The notes beneath the pieces were generated by a model. That model ran no database searches and had not been told where the DNA came from. It saw only the letters and a list, made by a program, of their open reading frames with translations. Below are positions 34,370 through 42,753 of a stretch of DNA of 64,000 nt, piece by piece (the stretch's first letter is position 1; each line of letters begins with the position of its first letter). The DNA is taken from the NCBI RefSeq assembly GCF_046097095.1, contig NZ_CP175698.1, positions 1,612,001 to 1,676,000 on the forward strand, given 5' to 3'. Made by a program: the position numbers and the translations under genes. Source of the stretch: Natrinema sp046097095. Its GTDB lineage: Archaea > Halobacteriota > Halobacteria > Halobacteriales > Natrialbaceae.

Positions 34370-34822
34370 ATGTCTTCAGAAGGCGGACAGCAGACCGACC
34401 CGATCGAGATTCTGCTCGTCGAACCCAATCCCGGTGACTGCCGTCTCTTCGAAGAGAACTTCCGGGATGCAAAGCTTCTGAACACCATCCACACCGTCTC
34501 TGACGGGGAGACCGCGCTCGATTTCGTCGCCCAGCGCGGCGAGTACGCCGACAAGCCACAGCCCGATATCGTTCTGCTCGAGCCCCAGTTGCCCGGCAAA
34601 AGCGGGATCGAGGTCCTCTCGGCGGTGAAAAACGAGCCGGAACTCGAGGAAATTCCGATCGTCGTGCTGACGAGTTCGGACGCAGGAGAGAAGGTCGTGC
34701 GATCTCACGGTCTCGAGGCGGACACCTACCTACAGAAACCGGTCGCGCCCGAGGAGTTCGTCGAGTTCGTCCACTCGGTCGAGGAGTTCTGGTTTACGAT
34801 CGTCGAGAAGTCATCGCAGTGA
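34370..34822 (+). CDS. Stand-alone receiver protein with Glu at the phosphorylation site
   Basis: A 150-residue single receiver domain. It begins IEILLVEPNPGDCRLFEENF where typical haloarchaeal receivers read LLVEDNPGD, so one of the two acidic-pocket residues is Pro (Pro19). The phospho-acceptor loop reads PDIVLLEPQLPGKSG, so the expected Asp is Glu71. The conserved Thr101 (VVLTSS) and Lys123 (LQKPV) remain. It probably cannot be phosphorylated in the normal way and may be locked in an active-like state. No kinase is adjacent. Confidence 0.9.
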   Translation: MSSEGGQQTDPIEILLVEPNPGDCRLFEENFRDAKLLNTIHTVSDGETALDFVAQRGEYADKPQPDIVLLEPQLPGKSGIEVLSAVKNEPELEEIPIVVLTSSDAGEKVVRSHGLEADTYLQKPVAPEEFVEFVHSVEEFWFTIVEKSSQ

Positions 34823-34969
34823 CCCGCTGATCGGTTCGCGAACGTGGCGGTCCCGCTGAACCGACGCGCCAGTAGCGGGAGCGTCCTGGATCGGTTTTTG
34901 ACGAACCAGGAAAACCAGCCTCGAGGACGCCGATGACGGACGCGACCACCGTGTCGCCCCCCGGAACCC

Positions 34970-34976
34970 TTTTACA
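34970..34976 (+). promoter_or_regulatory. Promoter of sufU
   Basis: TTTTACA centred 30 bases before ATG 35003, which supports that start over the internal ATG 35021. Confidence 0.6.
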
Positions 34977-35002
34977 ACTCACTGGCCTATCCATATACAG
35001 CA

Positions 35003-35422
35003 ATGGGACTGGGCTCGGATATGTACCGACAGCAGATCCTCGACCACTACAAGAACCCGCGCAACTACGGGGAACTCGAGGATCCCACGTTCACCCACGT
35101 CGGCGAGAATCCGATGTGCGGTGACGAGATTCGCATGGATGTCGAACTCGCCGACGACGAAGAGACCATCGAGCGGGTCGCCTTCCAGGGAGACGGCTGT
35201 GCGATCAGCCAGGCCTCTGCCAGCATGCTCTCGGGCAAACTCGCCGGGACGACCCTCGAGGAACTCCACGAGATGGACCGCGACGACGTGATCGACATGC
35301 TCGGCGTCGATATCTCGCCGATGCGGGTCAAGTGCGCCGTCCTCGCCGAGAAGGTCGCACAGGACGGCGCGGAGATCTATCAGGGCGAACTCGACGTAGA
35401 CAAGACGACGACCGAGGACTAA
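35003..35422 (+). CDS. sufU: Fe-S assembly / sulfur-acceptor protein SufU
   Basis: A 139-residue IscU-like protein. DMYRQQILDHYKNPRNYGEL, NPMCGDEI (Cys39, Asp41), GDGCAISQASASMLSGKL (Cys66) and MRVKCAVL (Cys111) supply the three Cys and one Asp that bind zinc or a cluster, and the 18-residue insertion between the second and third Cys that marks SufU over IscU is present. Works with SufS, whose gene is 2.3 kb upstream with its own transcription unit. Confidence 0.94.
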   Translation: MGLGSDMYRQQILDHYKNPRNYGELEDPTFTHVGENPMCGDEIRMDVELADDEETIERVAFQGDGCAISQASASMLSGKLAGTTLEELHEMDRDDVIDMLGVDISPMRVKCAVLAEKVAQDGAEIYQGELDVDKTTTED

Positions 35423-35627
35423 CGACAGTATTACTCTCGAGGTCGCCCGCTGCGCTCGCTCACCGCTCGAGCGGGACTCTGGACTGAAAACGAGCCGCAC
35501 GCTTCCGTCGTTCGGTCGCGGGTATTGTACCGCATAGATAGCCTGGCGTCTGCGGGACGACGAACGACGGGGACCGCCGTGTGCGGTAACGGACTCGGTT
35601 TGGCGGGACGAACGGACGTTCGAGTAG

Positions 35628-36659
35628 TTACTCCGGCTTCAGGCCTTCGTCTTGGACGCGCATAACGGCCTCGCCGTCGGCGAGGTTCGGCGCGTCGACG
35701 AGTCGGACGATCCGCTTATCGCCCTTGGACTTGCGGAGGTAGATCCGGAACGTCGACTTGTGGCCCAGAATGTTGCCACCGATCGGCTGTGTCGGGTCGC
35801 CGAAGAACGAATCGGGGTTCGACGCGACCTGGTTCGTCACGATGACGGCCGTATTGTAGAGGTTCCCAACCTTGTCCAGATCGTGGAGGTGCTTGTTGAG
35901 CTTCTGCTGTCGGTCCGCGAGTTCGCCCCGGCCGACGTACTCGGCGCGGAAGTGGGCGGTCAGCGAGTCGACACAGAGCAGTCGGACGGGGAACTCTGAC
36001 TCCTCGTGCTCGCTCGCGAGGTCCTTGGCCTTCTCGGCCAGTAGCATCTGGTGGTTCGAGTTGAACGCCTTCGCGACGTGGATCTTCTCGAGGACGTCGT
36101 CGACGAGTTCGTCGACCGCTTCCTCGTCGTCGGCCGAGCCCTCGATCTCGCGGTCCTCGAGCGTCGCGTCGATGGCGTCGTCCGGCAGCCCGCGGACCAT
36201 GTCGTCGATCCGTTCGGGGCGGAAGGTGTCCTCGCTGTCGACGAAGATACAGGAGCCATGGAGGCCGCCGACTTCCTCGGGAAGCTGGACGTTGACGGCC
36301 ATCTGGTGGGTGACCTGGGACTTGCCGGCACCGAACTCGCCGTAGACTTCGGTAATCGACTGGGTCTCGATCCCACCGCCGAGCAGGTCGTCGACCTCGT
36401 CGATGTGCCAGCTGAGCTTGCCGATCTTGTTCCGTCGCTCGAGGACGGTCGAGCCGGTCTCGAAACCGCCGACGTCGGCGGCGTCGCGGGCGGCGTTGAC
36501 GATGTCCGCCGCGGTGGAGTCGCCGATGTCCGCCGTGTTCGACAGCTCGGATGGGGACGCGACGGCCAGACTCTGGAAGGAGTCAAAGCCAGCGTCGTGG
36601 AGTTTGTCTGCGGTCGCCGGTCCGACGCCGGGGAGCGTCTCGAGATCTGCTTCGGGCAT
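35628..36659 (-). CDS. radA: DNA repair and recombination protein RadA
   Basis: The archaeal Rad51/RecA-type strand-exchange ATPase, 343 residues. An N-terminal helix-hairpin-helix domain (LETLPGVGPATADKLHDAGF), a linker with the polymerisation-type GFETGSTVLERR, Walker A GEFGAGKSQVTHQM, Walker B RLLCVDSLTAHF and the L2 region GNILGHKSTFRIYLRK are all present. No intein. ATG 36659 is set by family length and a TATA element 28 bases upstream; the longer open frame upstream is not coding. Confidence 0.97.
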   Translation of the reverse strand: MPEADLETLPGVGPATADKLHDAGFDSFQSLAVASPSELSNTADIGDSTAADIVNAARDAADVGGFETGSTVLERRNKIGKLSWHIDEVDDLLGGGIETQSITEVYGEFGAGKSQVTHQMAVNVQLPEEVGGLHGSCIFVDSEDTFRPERIDDMVRGLPDDAIDATLEDREIEGSADDEEAVDELVDDVLEKIHVAKAFNSNHQMLLAEKAKDLASEHEESEFPVRLLCVDSLTAHFRAEYVGRGELADRQQKLNKHLHDLDKVGNLYNTAVIVTNQVASNPDSFFGDPTQPIGGNILGHKSTFRIYLRKSKGDKRIVRLVDAPNLADGEAVMRVQDEGLKPE

Positions 36660-36684
36660 ACTCCTCCGTAGTTCCGGCTCCCCC

Positions 36685-36690
36685 ATAAAC
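36685..36690 (-). promoter_or_regulatory. Promoter of radA
   Basis: Minus-strand GTTTAT centred 28 bases before the radA start; leaderless spacing. Confidence 0.5.
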
Positions 36691-36825
36691 CCCCGTTTAC
36701 AGGGAAGTGAAAGTGAAAGTGCCGGCGGGCGTCGGGGGAGTTCGAATCGACAGTCACGGATTATGAACGAATGGAGACTGTACCGACACGAGATTGGCCG
36801 CGAGCGAGGGCAACGCGGATCGGGT

Positions 36826-38010
36826 TCAACGGCCCCGGTCGTCCGCGTCCCACTCGAGGCAATGAAGTCGTCCGTCGTCGCTTCCGACGAAGAGCCGACC
36901 GGGAGCGACCGCGGGCGTGCCCGCGATGGCTTCCTCGGCTCGGAAGGTCCAGATTGGGTCGGCGTCGTCGATATCGATCCCGTAGAGCGAGCCGCTGGCA
37001 TCGCCGACGCAGAGCACGTCGCCGACGACGACCGGACAGGAGCAAATCGGCCCGTCAAGTTCGACGCCCTTCCGCGAGAACAGCCGGCCGCGGAGTTTGC
37101 GTCGGCCGACAGTCGTGTCGGTGACGTGGCAGTGGCCGTCGGCGGCTCCGACGAACGTCGTTTCGGCGGCCGCGAGCACGGTCGGAGACGTGGTAAAGGC
37201 GGTCCCGGTCTCGTAGGTGAACCACGACTGGCCGGTTGCGGCGTCCAGCGCGAGCAGCGTCCCCGCGTCGTCGGCGACGTAGACCCGGCCGTCCGCGACG
37301 GTCGGTCCGACAGCGACTGCGCCGGCGGCGGGCACGGCCCAGGTTTCGTCGCCAGTCTCGGCCTCCAGTGCGAACACGGTTCCGTGTGCGGTTCCGGCGA
37401 AGACGCGCTCGTCGGTCCATTGCCGTTCGGGTTCCCGCCGTTCGTCCGCGAGCACGTCCGAATCGACCGGTCCCGAAAGCGGGGTCCGGGTCGATCGCGA
37501 CGGATCGTACTCCCGGCCGTCGGCGATCACCGGTCGGCCGACCACCGCCGACTCGGTCTCGTGGGTCCACAGTTCCGCGCCCGTCTCGGCTTCGAGCGCC
37601 GACACGCCGGCCGCGTGTCCGGCGTAGAGCCGGCCGTCCGAGAGGGAGAGCGCAGACTCGAGAGCGGCCGGGAGGTCGACCCGCCACTCCTCGTCGCCCG
37701 TGGCGGGATCGAGCGCGCGGACGGTCCCATCGTCGGTTCCCAGATAGAGCCGGTCGCGGGTGACCACCGGCGTCGCGTCGACCGTCGCCGCCGTCTCGAC
37801 GGTCCACCGGCGACGGCCCGTTTCCCGCTCGAGCGCGTAGCAGGGTCCGGCGCTCGTGGCGACGTAGGCGGTGTCGCGGTCGCACACCGGCGATCCCGGT
37901 CGGCCGTCTAACTCGGCCGTCCACGATTCGGTCACGCGGGACGGCCCCTCGAGATCGCGTCGAAGGCCGGCGTTGCGCGTATCGCCGTTGGACTGGGTCC
38001 ACTTGGTCAC
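36826..38010 (-). CDS. Cytoplasmic PQQ-type beta-propeller protein
   Basis: A 394-residue propeller with repeated PQQ-like blades: RETGRRRWTVETAATVDATP, LDPATGDEEWRVDLPAALES, LEAETGAELWTHETESAVVG, LEAETGDETWAVPAAGAVAV, LDAATGQSWFTYETG and IDIDDADPIWTFRAEEAIAG. It has no signal peptide, unlike the propeller at 50476. An Asp/Arg/Ser insert interrupts the fourth blade. Its start overlaps the stop of the histidine kinase gene by 4 bases, so it is cotranscribed and may sense for or scaffold that kinase. Confidence 0.88.
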   Translation of the reverse strand: MTKWTQSNGDTRNAGLRRDLEGPSRVTESWTAELDGRPGSPVCDRDTAYVATSAGPCYALERETGRRRWTVETAATVDATPVVTRDRLYLGTDDGTVRALDPATGDEEWRVDLPAALESALSLSDGRLYAGHAAGVSALEAETGAELWTHETESAVVGRPVIADGREYDPSRSTRTPLSGPVDSDVLADERREPERQWTDERVFAGTAHGTVFALEAETGDETWAVPAAGAVAVGPTVADGRVYVADDAGTLLALDAATGQSWFTYETGTAFTTSPTVLAAAETTFVGAADGHCHVTDTTVGRRKLRGRLFSRKGVELDGPICSCPVVVGDVLCVGDASGSLYGIDIDDADPIWTFRAEEAIAGTPAVAPGRLFVGSDDGRLHCLEWDADDRGR

Positions 38011-39656
38011 TGCGTATCGGTACCGACGCCACGAGTATAACTGTCGGGCGTCTCGACGTCGGCGAATTCGAACTGGGCACCGCCGTCGGGGGCCTCACGA
38101 AGCGAGACGTCCCAGCCGTGGGCGTCGGCGATGCTCTGGACGATATTGAGGCCGAACCCGGTTCCCTCGTCGTCCGTCGTCACTCCGGCTTCGAAAACGG
38201 TCTGCTCGAGGTCCGACGAGATGCCGGGGCCATCGTCGAAGACCGCGAATCCAGCGTCGGTCCGCCGAACGGTGACGGTCACGTTCGGTCCGGTGTCTTT
38301 CTCGCCGTCGTCGGCGCGGGAGCCGTGCTCGACGCTGTTTCGAAACAGATTCTCCAGTAATCGTTGCAATCGGTCCCGATCGCAGGCGATCGCACCGAGT
38401 TCGCCGTCGACGCGGAGCGTCGCCGATGCCGACGCGGCCGTCGTCGACCATGCCGCGTCGACGACCGCCTCGAGCGGGACGACCTCGAGATCGTCGACCG
38501 TCTCGCCCTGCCGGGAGAGCGTCAACAGATCGCGGATCAGACCCTCCATGCGCTCTAACGCGGCCGCGGCATCGTCGAGGGGGTCGTCATCCACGTCACG
38601 CTGTTCGCGCACGAGTTCGAGGTTACCCAGCGCGACGTTCAGCGGGTTCCGAAGGTCGTGCGAGACGATACCGGCGAAAGCGTCCAGCCGCTCGTTCTGT
38701 CGCGCGAGTTCGGCCTCGTGCTCCGCGAGCCGTTCGCGGGCCTCGAGCGACGCGATAGCGTGGCCGATCGTCTCGCCGAGTTCCGACAGCACTGACTGTT
38801 CGTGCTCGTCGAACACGGTCTGTCGGTCAGCATAGATGCTGATGAGCCCGTAGACCGTTTCGCCGTGGGCAATCGGGACACCGGCAATCGACCGGACGCC
38901 GCGGCGCTCGAACTCCTCCCACCACAGCTCCATCGTCGGATCCGCGAAGACATCGGGGACGCACTGTATCTCGCGGGTCTTGATCACGCGACCGCCGGCA
39001 CCGGTCCCGGTCGGACTGTCGTCGACGGTGATCTTGAGTGACGTGACGTAGTCGTCGTCGAGGCCCGCCCACACCTGGGGCCGTACTCGGTCGTCGTCGG
39101 CGTCGTACCGACCGATCCAGACGCCCTCGTAAGGCTCGGATTCGTCGAGCCGGTCACAGACCCCCTGCTCGAGGGCGGCTCGTTCGGTATTGTTAGCCAC
39201 CTCCTGTGTCACGATCCGGATCGTGTCGTTGATTCGGTTCAGTCGCTCGATCGACCGCTGGCGCTCCAGTCCGCGAACGTCGTACAGCCCGACCAGCAAG
39301 CCGACGAGCGCGCCGAAGGTCGCGACGTTGAGCACCACGGTCACGGGATCGATCGTGACGGTGCCGACCACGGCGGTCGCCGCCAACGCCCACACGCTAA
39401 GCGCAGACAGCGCCAGCACACCACTGCCGGTCCAGGCCAGCATCCGACCCGGATACTGGCTCGAAAGCAGTCGCTCTCGAGCGAGCGAGTAGCCGATCGC
39501 GGTCACGGCGAGTGACAACACGAGCGGAATGCCGGCGACGAGCGCACCCGCTACGGCCGAACTCGGCTCGAGAAGCGTCTGCGCGTGAAACAGCGAGAGG
39601 AGCGCGCCCGCGGTGGCGAGGATGCCACCGACGAGTCGATTCGAAATATCACGCAT
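38007..39656 (-). CDS. Membrane GAF sensor histidine kinase
   Basis: A 549-residue kinase. About four membrane segments occupy residues 8-145 (VGGILATAGALLSLFHAQTL; GVLALSALSVWALAATAVVG; VLNVATFGALVGLLVGLYDV), then a GAF domain (about 170-320), the H-box FAGIVSHDLRNPLNVALGNL and a HATPase domain (NLFRNSVEHGS, VFDDGPGIS, GTGFGLNIVQSIADAHGWD). Translationally coupled to the downstream PQQ propeller. A minus-strand CATATA-type TATA box lies about 31 bases upstream. Confidence 0.92.
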   Translation of the reverse strand: MRDISNRLVGGILATAGALLSLFHAQTLLEPSSAVAGALVAGIPLVLSLAVTAIGYSLARERLLSSQYPGRMLAWTGSGVLALSALSVWALAATAVVGTVTIDPVTVVLNVATFGALVGLLVGLYDVRGLERQRSIERLNRINDTIRIVTQEVANNTERAALEQGVCDRLDESEPYEGVWIGRYDADDDRVRPQVWAGLDDDYVTSLKITVDDSPTGTGAGGRVIKTREIQCVPDVFADPTMELWWEEFERRGVRSIAGVPIAHGETVYGLISIYADRQTVFDEHEQSVLSELGETIGHAIASLEARERLAEHEAELARQNERLDAFAGIVSHDLRNPLNVALGNLELVREQRDVDDDPLDDAAAALERMEGLIRDLLTLSRQGETVDDLEVVPLEAVVDAAWSTTAASASATLRVDGELGAIACDRDRLQRLLENLFRNSVEHGSRADDGEKDTGPNVTVTVRRTDAGFAVFDDGPGISSDLEQTVFEAGVTTDDEGTGFGLNIVQSIADAHGWDVSLREAPDGGAQFEFADVETPDSYTRGVGTDTQ

Positions 39657-40001
39657 TCGGCTTATCCGGACATACGGAGCGGCCCATATAGGTGCTCTGG
39701 CCGGTGTTATTGGTGTTACACGTACGAGCGGTGACAGCCACGGCACATTGGATCGACCGCTGGATGCCCGAACTGCGGGACGGCCGAGCAGTGGCTCGGC
39801 ACGGAAAACGGAAAGCGGCAGGAAAAGGGGAGCAACTGGGTGGTGCGCAGTTGTGATGATGTGGTTTCAATGGGTTCGAAGTGGTTTTGGTGGGCTCCTG
39901 CCGCCTATTTCATCGTATGCACCACATCGCAATACCGCTGTTCCCAACAGAATTTGGGTGTCCGCCGACCGCGAACGTAGACCGGTGGCGCTCGCCCTCG
40001 T
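39657..40001. other. Intergenic region, no gene seen
   Basis: The only identifiable element is CATATA at 39685-39690, the likely minus-strand promoter of the histidine kinase. The remainder shows no protein-like frame; GGAAAACGG and AAAGGGG purine runs occur at 39790-39825. Confidence 0.45.
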
Positions 40002-40607
40002 TCACTCCCAAGGATGCGTGCCGCGCTTGCTGGGCCAGAGCGGATACCAGTAGTCTTTCTCGTCCTCGACTTCGAGTTCGCCGTCCAAGGCCGACTCGAG
40101 GGTGAACTCCGCGCTCGAGTCGCGTTCTCGGCCGTCGCGCGGGACGAACGGATAGAAGCGGCCCCGCCGGAACGAATAGATCCAGTAGGCGGTGCCATCG
40201 CGATCCGCATACGCAAACACCGCCGCCAGTAGCCGCGAGCCGTAGCCGTGCTCGATGAACGTATCGGCGGCGAAGTGCATGCTCGTGATCAGGTCCTCGG
40301 GGTCGTCGTCCGTGAGGACAACCCAGTGGTAGCCGTGGTCGTCTTCCGTCACCGAGAAGTCGGTGCCGGTCTCCTCCTGGCCGGCCGCTAAGATCGCCTC
40401 GACCTCGTCGACGGCGTCCCGGAAGTCCGCCGAATCGACGCCGGAGAAACAGAGCGCGCCGACGTCCAGCGACTCGTAGCCCAGATCGGCCTCCATCGTG
40501 AGGTAGGCAGTGCTCATTCCGAATAGGTCGTCGGGGTCGGCGTCGCGTCCGGCGTCGGTCTCGGCGCGCGAACCGAGGATGGACCGGAGCCCGTCCAGTA
40601 GTCCCAT
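40002..40607 (-). CDS. pspAB: PspA-associated protein PspAB
   Basis: A 201-residue conserved archaeal protein: MGLLDGLRSILGSRAETDA, FGMSTAYLTMEADLGYESLD, ALCFSGVDSADFRDAVDEVE, DDHGYHWVVLTDDDPEDLIT and SRLLAAVFAYADRDGTAYWI identify the PspAB family seen beside HtpX/PspA membrane-stress genes. Immediately downstream of htpX here, which fits that role. Confidence 0.9.
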   Translation of the reverse strand: MGLLDGLRSILGSRAETDAGRDADPDDLFGMSTAYLTMEADLGYESLDVGALCFSGVDSADFRDAVDEVEAILAAGQEETGTDFSVTEDDHGYHWVVLTDDDPEDLITSMHFAADTFIEHGYGSRLLAAVFAYADRDGTAYWIYSFRRGRFYPFVPRDGRERDSSAEFTLESALDGELEVEDEKDYWYPLWPSKRGTHPWE

Positions 40608-40631
40608 AGTTCGAGTGAGGGCTCGAGCGCC

Positions 40632-41522
40632 TTAGAAAGTCTGTATTTCGCGCTCGAGGTCGCGGAGCCGTTCGACGCGGCGCTCGGTCGACGGATGCGT
40701 CGCGAACAGCCGCCCGATAATGCCGGACTTGATCGGGATGATGAAGAAGGCGTTCATCTCGGCCTCCTCGCGTAAGTCCTCTTTCGGGACGTTGTCCATC
40801 TGTCCCGAGATCTTCAGCAGCGCCGAGGCCAGCGCCGACGGGTTGCCGGTGATAGCGGCCGCGCCGCGGTCGGCGGCGTACTCGCGGTACCGCGAGAGCG
40901 CCCGGATCAGCAGGTAGCTAATGATCCAGACGACCAGCGAGACGAGAATCGCGACGATGATCCCGCCACCGCCACCCTCGCGACCGCCGCCGCGGCTGTG
41001 GCCGCCGCCGAAGAACGCGCCCCAGCGGACGATCATGAACGCGATCGTCGAGAGGAACGACGCGATCGTCATCACCATCATATCGCGGTTTTTGACGTGG
41101 GAGAGTTCGTGGGCTAACACGCCGTCGAGTTCGTCCCGATCGAGCGTGTTCATGAGTCCGGTCGTCACGCAGACGGCCGCGTTCTTCTGGTTGCGCCCGG
41201 TCGCAAAGGCGTTGGGAACCCGCGAGTCCACGACCGCAACCTTCGGCTTCGGGAGGTCGGCCTGCTGGGAGAGCCGTTCGATCGAGGCGTGGAGTTGCGG
41301 GTACTCGTCGGCTGAGACTGTCTTCGCACCCATGCTCTTCAGCGTGAGGGTGTCGCTGAAGAAGTACTGTGCGAGCGACATGCCGCCGAACAGGACGACG
41401 AAGACGACGAAACTCCCCATGTAGGCGGCGATCGCTCCGGCGAAGACGATGTACAGCGCAAACAGCAGGAACATCGTCACGAACATCCGAACGCGCAGCC
41501 CCCAATCCGCCTGCCAGTTCAT
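40632..41522 (-). CDS. htpX: Membrane zinc protease HtpX
   Basis: A 296-residue M48 peptidase acting on damaged membrane proteins. Two N-terminal membrane segments (about 12-55), the zinc motif LAHELSHVKNRD (HExxH at 138-142), RVPNAFATGRNQKNAAVCVT before it, two further membrane segments around a Gly-rich loop (GGGHSRGGGREGGGGG), and YREYAADRGAA with the third zinc ligand Glu. The C-terminus RLFATHPSTERRVERLRDL is typical. Cotranscribed with pspAB. Confidence 0.96.
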   Translation of the reverse strand: MNWQADWGLRVRMFVTMFLLFALYIVFAGAIAAYMGSFVVFVVLFGGMSLAQYFFSDTLTLKSMGAKTVSADEYPQLHASIERLSQQADLPKPKVAVVDSRVPNAFATGRNQKNAAVCVTTGLMNTLDRDELDGVLAHELSHVKNRDMMVMTIASFLSTIAFMIVRWGAFFGGGHSRGGGREGGGGGIIVAILVSLVVWIISYLLIRALSRYREYAADRGAAAITGNPSALASALLKISGQMDNVPKEDLREEAEMNAFFIIPIKSGIIGRLFATHPSTERRVERLRDLEREIQTF

Positions 41523-41545
41523 ATCTCAAACGACGTGCTCCGACG

Positions 41546-41552
41546 AAATAAG
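41546..41552 (-). promoter_or_regulatory. Promoter of htpX-pspAB
   Basis: Minus-strand CTTATTT centred 27 bases before the htpX start. Confidence 0.6.
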
Positions 41553-41652
41553 TGCCCTGTTGAAACGACCAACTGCAAGACGGCGAGTCAGGGTCGATCA
41601 CTACCACTACCCGAAGACGTATTCCCGTCGGTTCGTTCCGTCGACATGTCGA

Positions 41653-42414
41653 ATGGCTACTCCCGATTCACTACTCCTCGAGGAGTGTACGTGGCCGGAG
41701 GTCGAAACGGCGCTCGAAAACGACACGCGAACGGTAATCGTGGCGGTCGGCTCGATCGAGCAACACGGGCCGCACCTGCCGCTGAACATGGATGCGCTCG
41801 ACGGTGATGAACTCTCGCGGCGCATCGCCGCGGAACTCGGCGACGCGCTGGCCGCGCCGACGATTCGGCCCGGCTGCTCGGGCCACCACATGGCGTTCCC
41901 GGGAACGATTACGGTGCCGCCGGAGACCCTGATGGACCTGATTCGGGCCTACTGTCGATCGCTGGACGACCACGGGTTCGAACACATCGTTCTCGTTCCG
42001 ACTCACGGAGGAAATTTCGCGCCGGCCACCACCGTTGCACCGGAGATCGCCCGCGAGATCGACGCGAACGTGATCGCCCTCGCCGATCTCGACGACCATA
42101 TGGAACTGTTAAACGAGGGGCTTCACGACGCTGGCGTCGACTACCAGCAGGACGTCATTCACGCCGGTGCCGCCGAGACCGCCATGATCCTCGCGATCGA
42201 CGAGGGGCTCGTCCGTACGGATCGGCTCGAGACGGGGCCGGAGGGATCGATCTCCACCGCGCGACTCCTGAGCGAGGGGTTCGAATCGATCACCGAAAGC
42301 GGCGTGCTCGGCGATCCGAACGAGGCCACCGCCGAGGCCGGTGAGGCGATCTTCGAGGCCGTCACGGCCGCGTATGTCGAGCGAATCGAAGCCGAACGCG
42401 ACGCCGTTCGATAG
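41653..42414 (+). CDS. Creatininase-family amidohydrolase
   Basis: A 253-residue metal-dependent amidohydrolase: VAVGSIEQHGPHLPLNMDAL (metal ligands Glu, His, Asp), GCSGHHMAFPGTITVPPETL, VLVPTHGGNFAPATTVAPEI and HAGAAETAMILAIDEGLVR (Glu ligand). Archaeal members include the formamide hydrolase ArfB of riboflavin/F420 biosynthesis and mycofactocin-type enzymes; subfamily not resolved here. A role in F420 or flavin synthesis is possible but inferred. Confidence 0.9.
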   Translation: MATPDSLLLEECTWPEVETALENDTRTVIVAVGSIEQHGPHLPLNMDALDGDELSRRIAAELGDALAAPTIRPGCSGHHMAFPGTITVPPETLMDLIRAYCRSLDDHGFEHIVLVPTHGGNFAPATTVAPEIAREIDANVIALADLDDHMELLNEGLHDAGVDYQQDVIHAGAAETAMILAIDEGLVRTDRLETGPEGSISTARLLSEGFESITESGVLGDPNEATAEAGEAIFEAVTAAYVERIEAERDAVR

Positions 42415-42505
42415 CGATGTGAGGTTTGCCCTCGATTCTCGGCCTCATCGGGCGGGTCAGCGGCGCGTTCGGTCGCTATCGAGACTCGGTTCAGCGGCCC
42501 CGTCG

Positions 42506-42529
42506 AACCCCTTCGTTTCGCATGGAGAC
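42506..42529 (-). repeat. ORB-like motif 1
   Basis: Minus strand contains CATGCGAAACGAAGGGG. The GAAACGAAGGGG core with the terminal G-string resembles the archaeal origin recognition box bound by Orc1/Cdc6. Confidence 0.5.
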
Positions 42530-42605
42530 CACGGGACACGGGTACGTCTGACGAACTCGCATTCGACGACGGCTGACGCTCGTCTGATCGGTGTTGGCTC
42601 GACAC

Positions 42606-42629
42606 ACCCCCTTCGTTTCGCGTGGAAGG
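42606..42629 (-). repeat. ORB-like motif 2
   Basis: Minus strand contains CCACGCGAAACGAAGGGGG, same orientation as motif 1 and exactly 100 bases away. Its left part (TTCCACGCG) is closer to the known ORB consensus than motif 1. Confidence 0.5.
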
Positions 42630-42753
42630 ACGCGACAGTCACGGACGGCGACTGGTCTCGAGCCTCGAGCGGGAAAGTACGGGAACAGCAGCGGGGAACA
42701 GCAACGGCGGATGGAGCGGGTGGCTTAACTCCGCGAAGTCCCAATCGGGGGCA

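Larger units (their letters stand above)
42415..42753. other. Intergenic region holding two ORB-like motifs
   Basis: No gene. Apart from the two direct ORB-like repeats the DNA is GC-rich, with no AT-rich unwinding segment and no adjacent Orc1/Cdc6 gene. Confidence 0.6.

Noticed and set aside
33999..34559. Minus-strand frame of 186 residues near the receiver gene
   Set aside because: Arg-rich, overlaps the receiver's promoter and coding sequence. Only a short stretch near its end looks protein-like, which is not enough to call a gene.
39613..40053. Plus-strand frame of 146 residues in the intergenic region before pspAB
   Set aside because: No haloarchaeal acidic character and it runs into both flanking genes antisense.
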